Below are positions 28,466-38,534 of a stretch of 64,000 nt of DNA, piece by piece. The stretch comes from Pseudoalteromonas atlantica. GTDB taxonomy: Bacteria > Pseudomonadota > Gammaproteobacteria > Enterobacterales > Alteromonadaceae. The stretch's first letter is position 1. Every line of letters starts with the position of its first letter. A program made the translations under genes and the position numbers. The DNA is taken from positions 18,430 to 82,429 of the forward strand of contig BJUT01000013.1 of NCBI GenBank assembly GCA_007988745.1, written 5' to 3'. The notes beneath the pieces are model-generated. The model was not told where the DNA came from and made no database searches. It saw nothing but the letters and a program-made list of their open reading frames with translations.

Positions 28466-29671
28466 TTAATGAGTCACTTTTGTTATTAGGTCCGCTGCAC
28501 GTTGGCGGGCTTGTTGGTCACACGCTAATATTTCATCTAGGCTTTGTACGTTAGTGAATGTGGCCGCATCAAGCGTTTGTGCATTAATTTTATAAATGTC
28601 AGTAAAGCCAATTTGGCCTTTTAAAAATGCCGCAACCGCTATTTCGTTTGCTGCATTTACCGTTGTGGTTGCGCCTTGCCCTGCGCTGCACGCATCAATA
28701 GCGAGTTGTAAATTTGGATAACGCGCAAAATCAGGCTTTGTGAACGAAAAATCACAAATATCCGAAAAGTTGAGTGGTTTTACACCCGCGTTAATTCGAT
28801 CTGGGTAAGCGAGTGCATGTGCAATAGGTGTGCGCATATCGGGGTTACCCATTTGCGCTAAAATGGAGCCATCGTGGTATTGCACCATAGAATGAATAAT
28901 ACTTTGCGGGTGGATCACCACATCAATATCGCTGGTGTCACAATTAAACAGCCATTTAGCTTCAATAAATTCAAGCCCTTTGTTCATCATGGTGGCTGAA
29001 TCTACCGATATTTTTTGCCCCATAGACCAATTAGGATGAGCGACGGCTTCACTAACCGTTACCTCTTTTAAGGTATTTATATCGCGCGTTAAAAATGGCC
29101 CACCAGAGCCGGTAAGCAATATTTTACTTACGCCATGCTCTTGTAAATTTTGATCAGCGTTTGCGTTTTGAAGTGAATGAGGTAAACACTGAAAAATAGC
29201 GTTGTGCTCGCTATCAATAGGTAACAACGTGGCTTTATGCTGTTTTACTTTATCAATAAACAACTGCCCTGACATAACCAACGATTCTTTATTGGCAAGC
29301 AGTACTTTTTTACCTGCTTCAACGGCGCTTAGTGTGGGCAGTAAGCCGGCAGCGCCAACAATAGCTGACATGACGGTATCGACATCGGGATGCGCACATA
29401 AATCGCTCATAGCCTGCTGTGAATGCATTACTAAGGTTTGGCATGGCGTATTATTTAAATACGATGATAATTGCTCTGCAGCGCTTTGTGTGGCCATAAC
29501 CGCATATAACGGTTCGTGCTCAATACACAGCTCAGCCATCTTTTTTGCATTGTGGCCTGCAGTGAGGGCAAATACGTTAAATAGCGCTTTGTTTCGCGCT
29601 ATAACATCTAATGTACTTAACCCAATTGAACCTGTAGCGCCTAAAATAACAAGTTGTTGCTGTTGGCTCAT
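28466..29671 (-). CDS. dxr: DXP reductoisomerase
   Basis: Converts 1-deoxyxylulose 5-phosphate to MEP, the committed step of the non-mevalonate isoprenoid pathway that feeds UppS. The start at 29671 (MSQQQQLVILGATGSIG) overlaps the cdsA stop as ATGA; longer in-frame ATGs lie inside cdsA. At 401 residues it is the usual length (E. coli 398), with the NADPH motif GATGSIG, the metal site LLPIDSEHNAIFQCL and LTGSGGPF. An antisense frame of 199 codons over this gene is a shadow. Confidence 0.96.
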   Translation of the reverse strand: MSQQQQLVILGATGSIGLSTLDVIARNKALFNVFALTAGHNAKKMAELCIEHEPLYAVMATQSAAEQLSSYLNNTPCQTLVMHSQQAMSDLCAHPDVDTVMSAIVGAAGLLPTLSAVEAGKKVLLANKESLVMSGQLFIDKVKQHKATLLPIDSEHNAIFQCLPHSLQNANADQNLQEHGVSKILLTGSGGPFLTRDINTLKEVTVSEAVAHPNWSMGQKISVDSATMMNKGLEFIEAKWLFNCDTSDIDVVIHPQSIIHSMVQYHDGSILAQMGNPDMRTPIAHALAYPDRINAGVKPLNFSDICDFSFTKPDFARYPNLQLAIDACSAGQGATTTVNAANEIAVAAFLKGQIGFTDIYKINAQTLDAATFTNVQSLDEILACDQQARQRAADLITKVTH

Positions 29672-30534
29672 AAACTCAAGGTCCATGCATAGCACATTAC
29701 AAACATTGGGGCTGCTGCGGTTAAGCTGTCAATTCTATCTAAAATACCGCCGTGGCCGGGTAAACAGCGACCACTGTCTTTTAGGCCGGCTTCACGTTTA
29801 AACATGCTTTCGAGTAAATCACCGACAGCCGAAAACAAAGCTATAAAGGCGGTCATTACCGCATAAATAGGCCATACAGCAAAATCCACACCGGTAAAGT
29901 GACAAAAAGCTAAAACAAATATAATTGATGCAACCACACCGCCTGCTAGGCCTTCGATGGTTTTGTTAGGGCTCACCTTTGGCATGAGCTTGTGTTTACC
30001 AAAACTTTTGCCTGTAAAATAAGCCCCTACATCGGCGCTCCACACAATACCAAGTACCACTAAAATCAGTACCGAGCCAAAGTGCGTTGATTCAGCGTAT
30101 TGCGCGCTACGTAAAGTATTGAGTGCAAGCCAAAGTGGGATTAAAGTAAGCAACCCGGCAATGCCGCGCATTACCAAGCCTTCGTTCCATGCTTTGGCCA
30201 TGGCTGGGTAGCGCCAAATTAAATAACTGGCCACAATCCACCAAGCAAACGAGAGCGTAAATAAGTAATTTGCATCCCCGACCAACTGGCCGTTTTGCCA
30301 CAGTGATTCAATCGGCCAATGTAAATTTAGCAGCGCCAATAACGCGCCAATTAACACCACAAACGCACCACGTTTTAATTTTGTGCATAGGCCCATAAAA
30401 GCAGACCACTCCCACGCGCCAAGTAAAACAATAATACCGGCAAAATAACTAAACAATGTTAGTGGAGTATAAAAAACCAAGGCTAGCGCTAACGGCGCTA
30501 ATACAACCGAGGTTAAAATTCGTTGTTTTAACAA
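29668..30534 (-). CDS. cdsA: Phosphatidate cytidylyltransferase
   Basis: Makes CDP-diacylglycerol from phosphatidic acid and CTP, the branch point for membrane phospholipids. The 288-residue polytopic protein has about eight transmembrane helices and the CDS signature near the C-terminus, KDSGRCLPGHGGILDRIDSL, plus KVSPNKTIEGLAGG with the conserved lysine. It overlaps dxr by four bases and follows uppS by 21. Confidence 0.96.
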   Translation of the reverse strand: MLKQRILTSVVLAPLALALVFYTPLTLFSYFAGIIVLLGAWEWSAFMGLCTKLKRGAFVVLIGALLALLNLHWPIESLWQNGQLVGDANYLFTLSFAWWIVASYLIWRYPAMAKAWNEGLVMRGIAGLLTLIPLWLALNTLRSAQYAESTHFGSVLILVVLGIVWSADVGAYFTGKSFGKHKLMPKVSPNKTIEGLAGGVVASIIFVLAFCHFTGVDFAVWPIYAVMTAFIALFSAVGDLLESMFKREAGLKDSGRCLPGHGGILDRIDSLTAAAPMFVMCYAWTLSL

Positions 30535-30555
30535 AATAGTGACCCTTATTCTATT

Positions 30556-31317
30556 TTAGGTTTGAGCGAGTAATTGTTTTATTTGTTCGCCCGTACAACC
30601 AAAACGTCGCTCTCTGGCAACGTAACACGCAATGGCCTCAGCAAATGCTGCTTCATTAAAATCAGGCCAAAGAGTTTCGGTAAAGTAAAGTTCCGCATAA
30701 GCAGCTTGCCATAGTAAAAAGTTACTAATACGAACATCACCACCCGTGCGAATTAGTAAATCCGGCTCCGCTTGGTCTGCCATGCTCATATGCTGTGCTA
30801 AGCGCTCTTCTGTAACATCCTCTGCCTTGAGTTGTCCGTTTGCAACTTGTAGTGCTAGTTGCTTTGCTGCATTTGCCATATCCCATCTACCGCCATAATT
30901 AGCGGCCACGTTTAAATGCAAACCGGTGTTATCTGCTGTTAGCTCATGCGCAGCGTTTACTTTGCTACGTAAACTTTCAGAGAATCGTGATAAATCTCCA
31001 ATAATGGTCAGTTTTACATTATTTTTATGAAGCTTTTTTACTTCCTGTGTTAAAACAAACAAAAAAAGCTCCATTAAAGTGTTTACTTCGTCTTCGGGGC
31101 GGCGCCAGTTTTCACTACTAAAAGCAAATAAGGTTAACGATTGTATCCCTAATTTAGTACAAAACTGAACAGATTGACGAACTGCGTCCACGCCTTTTTT
31201 ATGCCCGAACACACGAGGTCTATTTCTAGCTTGCGCCCAACGCCCGTTACCATCCATGATGATGGCAACATGTTTAGGTAAACATTGCTGTGAAATTGTA
31301 TCAGCGTCTAGAACCAT
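30556..31317 (-). CDS. uppS: Undecaprenyl diphosphate synthase
   Basis: A cis-prenyltransferase that builds the C55 carrier for peptidoglycan and O-antigen. The P-loop-like motif [16 protein letters not shown] with the catalytic Asp is near residue 20, and [21 protein letters not shown] closes the active site. Starting at 31317 gives 253 residues, equal to E. coli. A longer frame (from 31374) would run through the frr terminator hairpin, so it is rejected; ATG 31335 directly after the T run is also possible. The gene must have its own promoter or rely on read-through of that hairpin. Confidence 0.95.
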   Translation of the reverse strand: MVLDADTISQQCLPKHVAIIMDGNGRWAQARNRPRVFGHKKGVDAVRQSVQFCTKLGIQSLTLFAFSSENWRRPEDEVNTLMELFLFVLTQEVKKLHKNNVKLTIIGDLSRFSESLRSKVNAAHELTADNTGLHLNVAANYGGRWDMANAAKQLALQVANGQLKAEDVTEERLAQHMSMADQAEPDLLIRTGGDVRISNFLLWQAAYAELYFTETLWPDFNEAAFAEAIACYVARERRFGCTGEQIKQLLAQT

Positions 31318-31335
31318 AAATATTGAGTATTCCAT

Positions 31336-31371
31336 AAAAAAACGCCGCCTAGTATACCCTAGACGGCGTTT
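31336..31371 (-). terminator. Strong terminator between frr and uppS
   Basis: On the minus strand AAACGCCGTCTAG pairs with CTAGGCGGCGTTT (one G-U) around a six-base loop, followed by a run of Ts. It closes pyrH-frr. Its T run ends immediately before an in-frame uppS ATG. Confidence 0.85.
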
Positions 31372-31416
31372 CAAAACTAATATATTTCATAGCCTGCATT
31401 GAGGTTATTTAGCTGT

Positions 31417-31974
31417 TTAGATTTCCATCAACTCAGCTTCTTTCGCTGTTAGTTGTGCATCCATTTCTTTGATAAATTTATCTGTAAGCTTTTGAATTGT
31501 ATCTTCTGCTTGACGCGCTTCATCTTCAGAAATTTCTTTATCTTTTAATAAAGATTTTACATCGCCATTAGCGTCACGACGAATGTTACGCACAGCAACA
31601 CGGCCGCTTTCAACTTCGCCACGTACAATTTTAATTAAATCTTTACGACGCTCTTCTGTAAGCGGAGGAAGTGGTACGCGAATTACTGTACCAGCAGACA
31701 TAGGGTTTAAACCTAAGTCAGACGCCATAATTGCTTTTTCTACAGCTTGCGCTAAAGATTTATCGAATACGCCAATAGCCAGCGTACGAGAGTCTTCAAT
31801 CGTTACATTAGCCACTTGGTTAAGCGGTGTATCAGCACCGTAGTACGATACCATAATGCCGTCTAAAATTGCTGGGTGAGCACGACCTGTACGAATTTTT
31901 GATAGTTGACTACCTAGTGCTGCTACACTTTTTTGCATGCGCTCTTGCGCATCTTTTTGAATATCGTTAATCAC
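31417..31974 (-). CDS. frr: Ribosome recycling factor
   Basis: Splits post-termination ribosomes together with EF-G. The 185-residue protein (E. coli 185) begins [20 protein letters not shown] and has [15 protein letters not shown] and [18 protein letters not shown], all family signatures, with a three-helix bundle at both ends of the chain. It is 13 bases downstream of pyrH and is followed by a strong terminator. Confidence 0.97.
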   Translation of the reverse strand: MINDIQKDAQERMQKSVAALGSQLSKIRTGRAHPAILDGIMVSYYGADTPLNQVANVTIEDSRTLAIGVFDKSLAQAVEKAIMASDLGLNPMSAGTVIRVPLPPLTEERRKDLIKIVRGEVESGRVAVRNIRRDANGDVKSLLKDKEISEDEARQAEDTIQKLTDKFIKEMDAQLTAKEAELMEI

Positions 31975-31987
31975 GGTTTAATCCTAA

Positions 31988-32737
31988 TTATTTGATTACT
32001 TCATCTGAGGCTTGTGAAGAGATAAGTGTGCCTTCTTCTTCACCCATAATTACGCGTTTTAAGGCGCCTGATTTATTCATGTTAAATACGCTCAGTGGCA
32101 TATTATGATCGCGAGCGAGTGTAAACGCCGCTAAATCCATTACTTTTAGTTCTTTATCAATAATTTCATTGTAGCTTAAGTGACGGTAAAGCGTGGCTTC
32201 TGGGTTTTTAACCGGATCATCACTAAATACGCCATCAACCTTAGTCGCTTTAATTACAGTGTCGGCTTCAATTTCAATACCGCGTAAACACGCAGCAGAA
32301 TCGGTAGTGAAGAACGGGTTACCCGTACCTGCTGCAAAAATAACAACGCGGCCAGATTTTAATAAGCTAATTGCCTCAGCCCAGTTGTATGCATCACACA
32401 CACCGTTTAGAGGGATTGCCGACATTAAACGACAATTAACAAATGCACGGTGTAGTGCATCACGCATTGCAAGGCCGTTCATTACGGTTGCAAGCATACC
32501 CATGTGGTCACCAACTACGCGGTTCATGCCAGCTTCTGCTAGTGATCCGCCACGTAAAAAGTTACCACCGCCGATAACCAAACCCACTTCTACGTCGAGT
32601 TCTACCAGCTCTTTAATTTCTTGGGCCATACGATCTAGCACTTTTGGGTCGATGCCGAAGCCTTCGTCTCCCATTAAAGCTTCACCACTTAATTTGAGAA
32701 GAACACGTCTAAAAATAGGTTTACGATTGATAGTCAT
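31988..32737 (-). CDS. pyrH: Uridylate kinase
   Basis: Phosphorylates UMP to UDP for pyrimidine nucleotide supply; a hexameric amino-acid-kinase-fold enzyme regulated by GTP and UTP. The 249-residue protein (E. coli 241) has [29 protein letters not shown] and [15 protein letters not shown], the nucleotide and UMP binding loops, and ends with a slightly longer tail. It starts the pyrH-frr unit after the tsf terminator. Confidence 0.97.
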   Translation of the reverse strand: MTINRKPIFRRVLLKLSGEALMGDEGFGIDPKVLDRMAQEIKELVELDVEVGLVIGGGNFLRGGSLAEAGMNRVVGDHMGMLATVMNGLAMRDALHRAFVNCRLMSAIPLNGVCDAYNWAEAISLLKSGRVVIFAAGTGNPFFTTDSAACLRGIEIEADTVIKATKVDGVFSDDPVKNPEATLYRHLSYNEIIDKELKVMDLAAFTLARDHNMPLSVFNMNKSGALKRVIMGEEEGTLISSQASDEVIK

Positions 32738-32774
32738 AGTATTGGGGCCAACTTTTTATTAAATTATGGGTAAA

Positions 32775-32816
32775 AAATAACCGCGCTTATGATAAACATA
32801 AAAGCGCGGTTATTTT
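32775..32816 (-). terminator. Terminator between tsf and pyrH
   Basis: AATAACCGCGCTT and AAGCGCGGTTATT form a 13-bp perfect stem around a 14-base loop, with A and T runs on both sides. It separates rpsB-tsf from pyrH-frr, as in E. coli. Confidence 0.8.
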
Positions 32817-32896
32817 AAAGAATTTCTAAGCGTGACGCAAAAGCAAATAGTACTTTAATGGCATCTAATTTCCTTATGCATCACAAATAGTTAATC

Positions 32897-33748
32897 TTAC
32901 TCGCCTTTTGCAGCTGCAATTTGAGCAGCAACTTCAGCAGCAAAATCTTCTTCTTTCTTCTCGATACCTTCACCAACTTCTACACGTGCGAAGCTAGTAA
33001 CTGTTGCGTTTTTCTCTTTAAGAATTTCGCCAACAGATTTTTTAGGCTCCATGATGAAAGCTTGACCAGTAAGAGAAACCTCACCAGTAAATTTCTTCAT
33101 GCGGCCAACAACCATTTTTTCAGCGATTTCAGCAGGCTTTCCTTCGTTCATCGCGATGTCGATTTGAACTTGCTTTTCTTTTTCTACAACGTCAGCAGGT
33201 ACATCTTCAGGCGTTAAGTACTCTGGGTTTGAAGCAGCAACGTGCATTGCAATGTGCTTAAGAGTTTCTTCATCAGCAACACCTGCAACAACAACACCAA
33301 TACGCTCACCGTGACGGTATTCAACAAGTGTTTCACCAGTGATGTACTGAAGACGACGTACGTTGATGTTTTCACCAATTTTAGTTACTAGCTCAACACG
33401 GTCTTCTTCAAACTTAGCTTGTAAGTCTTCGATAGTGATTGTTTCAGCGATAGCAGCGTCAGCAACTTTGTTAGCAAACGCTAAGAAGCTTTCGTCTTTT
33501 GCTACGAAGTCAGTTTGACAGTTAACTTCTACTAGTACTGCAACACCATCGTTTTGCTTGATGATGATAGTACCTTCAGCAGCAATGTTACCTGCTTTCT
33601 TAGCAGCCTTTGCAGCACCGCTCTTACGCATGTTTTCAATCGCTAATTCGATGTCGCCATCAGTTTCAGTTAACGCTTTTTTACAATCCATCATGCCAGC
33701 GCCAGTACGCTCGCGTAATTCTTTAACTAGGGCAGTAGTTACAGCCAT
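32897..33748 (-). CDS. tsf: Elongation factor Ts
   Basis: Nucleotide exchange factor for EF-Tu. The 283-residue protein (E. coli 283) has the N-terminal UBA-like domain [19 protein letters not shown], the EF-Tu contact region with CQTDFVA and the two core subdomains, ending near [15 protein letters not shown]. It follows rpsB with a 105-base gap carrying a stable hairpin, which could adjust the ratio of the two products. Confidence 0.97.
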   Translation of the reverse strand: MAVTTALVKELRERTGAGMMDCKKALTETDGDIELAIENMRKSGAAKAAKKAGNIAAEGTIIIKQNDGVAVLVEVNCQTDFVAKDESFLAFANKVADAAIAETITIEDLQAKFEEDRVELVTKIGENINVRRLQYITGETLVEYRHGERIGVVVAGVADEETLKHIAMHVAASNPEYLTPEDVPADVVEKEKQVQIDIAMNEGKPAEIAEKMVVGRMKKFTGEVSLTGQAFIMEPKKSVGEILKEKNATVTSFARVEVGEGIEKKEEDFAAEVAAQIAAAKGE

Positions 33749-33811
33749 TAGTAAATCCTCAAATCTGAAATCAGGTATTAGATAAGCGGGTAAACCGCTC
33801 TACAAGAATAG

Positions 33812-33842
33812 CAAGTCTTCACCTTAAAAAGATGAAGACTTG
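33812..33842 (-). promoter_or_regulatory. Hairpin between rpsB and tsf
   Basis: CAAGTCTTCA and TGAAGACTTG form a perfect 10-bp stem with an 11-base loop, directly after rpsB. The minus strand has no T run behind it, so it is not a standard terminator; attenuation or RNA processing between the genes is the likely role. Confidence 0.5.
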
Positions 33843-33853
33843 ATGACAGCTAA

Positions 33854-34582
33854 TTACTCAGCTTCTACAAAGTCGTCTTTCTCAGCTTGAGCAACGATGT
33901 TGTTCTCACGACCTTCAGTGATAGCAGCTGCAACAGAGCTAGTGTAAAGGTTGATTGCACGGATAGCATCATCGTTACCAGGTACGATGTAATCAACACC
34001 GTCTGGGTTAGAGTTAGTATCAACGATTGCAACAACTGGAATACCTAGGTTGTTTGCTTCACGGATAGCAATGTGCTCGTGATCAGCATCGATAACGAAG
34101 ATAGCGTCTGGAAGGCCACCCATGTTTTTGATACCGCCAAGGCTCTTTTCAAGCTTTTCCATTTCGCGAGTAAGCATTAACGCTTCTTTCTTAGTTAACT
34201 TCTCGAAAGTACCGTCTTGGCTTTGAGCTTCAAGGTCTTTAAGACGCTTGATTGACTGACGAACTGTTTTCCAGTTAGTTAACATACCACCTAACCAGCG
34301 GTGGTTAACGAAGAACTGGTCGCTTTGTAAAGCAGCTTCTTTAACTGCTTCGCTTGCTGCGCGCTTAGTACCAACGAAAAGAACTTTACCTTTGTTTGCA
34401 GCAGCACTTGATAAAAACTTAAGTGCGTCGTTGAACATTGGTACTGTTTGCTCAAGGTTGATGATATGTACACGGTTACGTGCGCCGAAGATGAAAGGCT
34501 TCATCTTAGGGTTCCAGTAACGTGCTTGGTGACCAAAGTGAACACCAGCTTGAAGCATATCGCGCATTGAAACGTTTGCCAT
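33854..34582 (-). CDS. rpsB: 30S ribosomal protein S2
   Basis: Small-subunit protein S2, last to join the 30S. The 242-residue sequence (E. coli 241) starts [19 protein letters not shown], has [31 protein letters not shown] and [17 protein letters not shown]. The coding sequence uses few rare codons, as usual for ribosomal genes. It leads the rpsB-tsf operon and is divergent from map. Confidence 0.98.
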   Translation of the reverse strand: MANVSMRDMLQAGVHFGHQARYWNPKMKPFIFGARNRVHIINLEQTVPMFNDALKFLSSAAANKGKVLFVGTKRAASEAVKEAALQSDQFFVNHRWLGGMLTNWKTVRQSIKRLKDLEAQSQDGTFEKLTKKEALMLTREMEKLEKSLGGIKNMGGLPDAIFVIDADHEHIAIREANNLGIPVVAIVDTNSNPDGVDYIVPGNDDAIRAINLYTSSVAAAITEGRENNIVAQAEKDDFVEAE

Positions 34583-34720
34583 TTTGTAAATCCTCTATGT
34601 AGTTTAGGGTTAGGCCTCCACATATCCCATAGCACCAACACCGAAGTATTTAAACTTCAAATGCACCCAAGTGTATGTGACGATACGCGTGTGTGTTAAA
34701 ATAAAATTGTGTTTGCCTTA
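34583..34720 (-). promoter_or_regulatory. rpsB leader, likely S2 autoregulation region
   Basis: The roughly 110 bases before rpsB contain a hairpin GAAGT-TTAAAT-ACTTC and a G-rich block (GGTGTTGGTGCTATGGGATA, then TGTGGAGG) upstream of the AGAGGA ribosome site. In E. coli the rpsB 5' leader is the target of feedback repression by S2, and the position here is equivalent. The structure is my reading; the regulatory role is inference by homology. Confidence 0.45.
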
Positions 34721-34853
34721 AATACAAAAAATCATTTAAGAATTTATTTGTAAAAAGACGGCGCGCTTTATACCATATTAAAATTAAATACTCAACGTCG
34801 CGTGCAAAATTTGTGCGACGATAAATGTTAAAAAACGCAACTTTGGAGCCTCA

Positions 34854-35639
34854 ATGAGCGCTGTGATCAAGACCCCTGAAGAAATTGAAAAAATGCGTGT
34901 AGCCGGGCGTTTAGCGGCAGACGTACTTGAAATGATTGAACCACATGTAGTGCCAGGTGTGACTACTGATGAGCTAAATACAATTTGTCATGATTATATT
35001 GTAAATGTGCAAGATGCCATACCTGCGCCACTAAATTATCACGGTTTTCCTAAGTCGGTTTGTACCTCTGTAAATCATGTAATTTGCCACGGTATTCCAA
35101 ATGACAAACCGCTAAAAGATGGCGATAGCGTCAACATTGATGTAACCGTAATTAAAGACGGTTACCACGGCGACACCTCAAAGATGTTTCATGTAGGTAC
35201 GCCTAACATTCAAGGTAAACGCCTTGCACAAGTAACGCAAGAAAGCTTATACCTTGCCATTAAAATGGTAAAACCAGGTGTGCGTTTAGGCGATATTGGT
35301 GAAGCAATTCAAAAATACGCAGAGAGCTTTAACTACTCAATTGTACGTGAATACTGCGGCCACGGTATTGGTAGGGAATTTCATGAAGAGCCTCAAGTAA
35401 TGCACTACGGTAAAGCGGGTACTGGCGAAACACTTAAAGCCGGTATGTGTTTAACAATAGAGCCAATGGTTAACGCAGGTAAGCGCCAGTGTAAACTTTT
35501 AAAAGATGAGTGGACTGTAGTTACACGCGACCGTAGTTTGTCTGCACAGTGGGAACACACCCTATTAGTGACTGAAAATGGTGTTGAAATTTTAACGCTG
35601 CGATCAGATGATACTATCGACAGGATTATCGAACACTAA
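34854..35639 (+). CDS. map: Methionine aminopeptidase, type I
   Basis: Removes the initiator methionine from nascent proteins. The 261-residue protein (E. coli 264) has the pita-bread fold metal ligands in HGIPNDKPLKDGDSVNID, GYHGDTSKMFHVG, GHGIGREFHEEPQ and LTIEPMVNAG. GGAG five bases before the ATG sets the start. It is divergent from rpsB and upstream of glnD-dapD, an arrangement conserved with E. coli, though a fold-back repeat now fills the gap before glnD. Confidence 0.97.
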   Translation: MSAVIKTPEEIEKMRVAGRLAADVLEMIEPHVVPGVTTDELNTICHDYIVNVQDAIPAPLNYHGFPKSVCTSVNHVICHGIPNDKPLKDGDSVNIDVTVIKDGYHGDTSKMFHVGTPNIQGKRLAQVTQESLYLAIKMVKPGVRLGDIGEAIQKYAESFNYSIVREYCGHGIGREFHEEPQVMHYGKAGTGETLKAGMCLTIEPMVNAGKRQCKLLKDEWTVVTRDRSLSAQWEHTLLVTENGVEILTLRSDDTIDRIIEH

Positions 35640-35734
35640 TAAAAACCGAGCCACTTGATAAAAGTATTTAACCTCTAATCGGGTTAATACATTTAATAAC
35701 ATACTGAATTATATGTAATATTTAATTTATTTTT

Positions 35735-35853
35735 TCCAAGTTGGAGATTTTCAGTGAAAACAAATCGAATTGACGCGCCAAATAGCGAGCCTATTTGCAA
35801 GTGGATTCAACACTGTTAACACTGAAAATAGCCGCTGGGGATAGACTTATTAC
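35735..35853 (+). repeat. Fold-back intergenic repeat, copy B
   Basis: Second copy of the element at 21071-21187, roughly 70 percent alike by eye. Its outer arms read ATTTTCAGTG and CACTGAAAAT, an exact inverted pair. Inside, CAAATAG-CGAGC-CTATTTG forms a 7-bp hairpin; copy A has lost one A on one side and one T on the other, so the stem stays perfect. It starts 96 bases after the map stop and ends about 53 bases before glnD. Confidence 0.72.
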
Positions 35854-35906
35854 TTCACGTTCAGGTTGTTTATCAATGCTAACGGTTCAATAAGGAGCCA
35901 GCCCAC

Positions 35907-38525
35907 GTGGCATTACCCAACAAAGTAAAAAAGTTGCTTAGCGATGCTGAGCAACTGAGCGATTATCGCGATTGTTCTAGCTATTTTTATAAGTGGTTAC
36001 ATAACGAATTTTCTAAGCAACCAGTTGGTAATTTAATTAATGCCCGGGCTGAGTTTATAGACCGCCTGCTAATTAAACTGTTTCATGTTTACGATTTAGC
36101 TCACGAGCCTGATCTTGCCCTTATTGCCGTGGGCGGGTACGGCCGTGGCGAGCTACACCCCTACTCCGATATTGACTTTTTATTGCTTGTTACGCAGCCG
36201 CCTAGCGAGCAAATATGCGAAAAAATAGGCCAGTTTGTTACCATGCTATGGGATCTCAATTTAGAGATAGGCCACAGTGTGCGTACCATTGAACAAGCCA
36301 TAGAGCAAAAACGTGAAGACGTTACCTTTGCCACCAGCTTGCTCGAAAGCAGGCTCATTTTTGGTAATCACATTGAGTTTGAAAAACTCAAAACGCATAT
36401 TATAGAAACCCCTGTTTGGCGCTCAGGCGAATTTTTTGTAGCCAAAGTGCAAGAGCAAAACCTACGCCATAAAAAGTGCCACGGTACTGCTTACAACCTA
36501 GAGCCAAACATAAAAGAAAACCCCGGTGGCCTTCGCGATTTACAAACCATTATTTGGGTTGCTAAAAAGCACTTTAGAGCCGAAACCCTACAAGAGCTAA
36601 TTAGCCACGGCTACTTAACGCATGAAGAGTTTCAGGAGCTTTCGGAGTGCCTAGAGAACCTTTGGAATATTCGCTTTGCACTGCATTTAGCCGCTGGGCG
36701 CTCAGAAAACCGTTTGTTGTTTGACCATCAACCACACACAGCTGAAATACTTGGCTTTGGTAGCGATGGTAAAGCTTCGGTTGAGCGTATGATGAAACGC
36801 TTATTTAGAATAATGAGCCGCGTACGCGAGCTTAACCAAATGCTGCTATCGTACTTTGAAGAAAGTATTATGCCAGAGAGCAGCGAAGCGCCAGTGATTG
36901 AGTTAGACAAAGACTTTGAACGCGTTGGACACCAAATTAGGGTTAAAAACCCATCGGTATTTTTTAGACGCGATCAACTTTTTGTTTTGTTTGAGCATAT
37001 TGCCGACAACCCCGAAATTACCCATATTTACCCAAGTACTATTCGTACCATTAGACAAGTACGCAGGCGCCTATTAGGTGACTTACAAGATTACGCAGCG
37101 TGTCGCGAGGCATTTATGCGTATTGTAAAACACCCTAACGGCATGGGCCGCGCATTCACGCTCATGCACAAACACGGCATGTTGGCCGCGTATTTACCAC
37201 AATGGCGTAATATATTTGGGCAAATGCAATTTGACTTATTTCATGCCTACACAGTAGATGAGCACACCCATAAATTAATCAATAATATTTACCAATATTT
37301 TGATAAATCTAAAGTGAGCGAGTTTCCTATTTGTAGCGAAATAGTAACCCGTATGGATAAGCCAGAGCTGCTTTATTTAGCGGGTATTTTTCATGATATT
37401 GCTAAAGGGCGTGGCGGCGATCACTCAGAGCTAGGCTCAGTGGATGCCATTGCTTTTTCTAAATTACATGGCTTCCCATCATCTGATGGCAAGCTTATAT
37501 CGTGGCTAGTTGGTAACCATTTACTTATGTCGGTCACTGCGCAGCGTAAAGACATAAATGACCCAAGTGTTATTAAAGACTTTGCCTCACGCGTAAAAAC
37601 AGAGCGCCAACTCGATTACCTCTATTGTTTAACTGTTGCCGATATACGCGCAACCAACGACAACTTATGGAATGATTGGAAAAACACTCTACTACGCGAG
37701 TTATACTTGCATACTCAGCGCGCATTACGCCTAGGGCTTGAAAACCCAATGGATCAACGCGACCAAATACGCGATAAAAAACACCAAGCTAAACAGCGCT
37801 TACTTAATTTGGGCTACCTAGAAAACCAAATTGATTTAATTTGGAGCCGCTTTAAAGCCAATTACTTTACTGCCTTTAGCGAGCAGCAAATATCATGGCA
37901 AACCGAGCACCTATTAAAATGCGCAGACTTAAGCCTACCCAGTGTTATTGTTTCTGATAAAGCAATGCATGGTGGCACGCAAGTGTTTGCTTATAGCCCA
38001 TACTCTGGGCCGTTATTCGCTCGCTTGGTTAGCGTAATTGGTTCTAAAAAGGCGCAAATACAACACGCTCAAGTGCTTACGACCAAAGATGGCTACGCCC
38101 TATTTAACTTTGTAATACTTGAAGTGAGCGGCGACCCTATTGCAAGTAGCCGTGCTCAGTCAATTAAGCGTGGGCTTGAGCAAGCACTTAGCGAACCACG
38201 TAAAAAAATACGCTTTAAAAAGAATCGCTCGCAACGATTTAAAGACTTTAATATTAAACCTAAAATAGTGCTGCGCCCTCATGCACGTAAAGATCGCAGC
38301 CTAATAGAAATTCAAGCTGTTGATATACCCGGTTTACTTACTAAAATTGCCGAAGTTTTCCAAGCGCATTTATTACACATTCACGCAGCCCGTATTACAA
38401 CGGTAGGTGAACGTGCAGAGGATTTCTTTGTCGTATCAAATAACGAATACCAAGCGCTGACTGATGAAGAGCAAGCCAAAATTCATCAGGCATTACGTAA
38501 AAAATTCAACGCCGAAACAGAATAA
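35907..38525 (+). CDS. glnD: PII uridylyltransferase/removing enzyme
   Basis: Nitrogen sensor that adds UMP to PII (GlnB/GlnK) when glutamine is low and removes it when glutamine is high. The 872-residue protein (E. coli 890) has the nucleotidyltransferase motif GGYGRGELHPYSDIDFLLL near residues 75-92, an HD hydrolase domain (LAGIFHDIAKGRGGDHSELG, about 490-510), and two C-terminal ACT domains (about 690-870) that bind glutamine. The start is a GTG, supported by AAGGAG nine bases upstream. It is followed by dapD after nine bases. Confidence 0.97.
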   Translation: MALPNKVKKLLSDAEQLSDYRDCSSYFYKWLHNEFSKQPVGNLINARAEFIDRLLIKLFHVYDLAHEPDLALIAVGGYGRGELHPYSDIDFLLLVTQPPSEQICEKIGQFVTMLWDLNLEIGHSVRTIEQAIEQKREDVTFATSLLESRLIFGNHIEFEKLKTHIIETPVWRSGEFFVAKVQEQNLRHKKCHGTAYNLEPNIKENPGGLRDLQTIIWVAKKHFRAETLQELISHGYLTHEEFQELSECLENLWNIRFALHLAAGRSENRLLFDHQPHTAEILGFGSDGKASVERMMKRLFRIMSRVRELNQMLLSYFEESIMPESSEAPVIELDKDFERVGHQIRVKNPSVFFRRDQLFVLFEHIADNPEITHIYPSTIRTIRQVRRRLLGDLQDYAACREAFMRIVKHPNGMGRAFTLMHKHGMLAAYLPQWRNIFGQMQFDLFHAYTVDEHTHKLINNIYQYFDKSKVSEFPICSEIVTRMDKPELLYLAGIFHDIAKGRGGDHSELGSVDAIAFSKLHGFPSSDGKLISWLVGNHLLMSVTAQRKDINDPSVIKDFASRVKTERQLDYLYCLTVADIRATNDNLWNDWKNTLLRELYLHTQRALRLGLENPMDQRDQIRDKKHQAKQRLLNLGYLENQIDLIWSRFKANYFTAFSEQQISWQTEHLLKCADLSLPSVIVSDKAMHGGTQVFAYSPYSGPLFARLVSVIGSKKAQIQHAQVLTTKDGYALFNFVILEVSGDPIASSRAQSIKRGLEQALSEPRKKIRFKKNRSQRFKDFNIKPKIVLRPHARKDRSLIEIQAVDIPGLLTKIAEVFQAHLLHIHAARITTVGERAEDFFVVSNNEYQALTDEEQAKIHQALRKKFNAETE

Positions 38526-38534
38526 GGACACACC

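Noticed and set aside
29202-29801. 199-codon plus-strand frame over dxr/cdsA
   Set aside because: Antisense to two clear essential genes; amino-acid composition (many Cys, Ser) is that of a shadow frame.
32193-32762. 189-codon plus-strand frame over pyrH
   Set aside because: Antisense shadow of a highly conserved gene.
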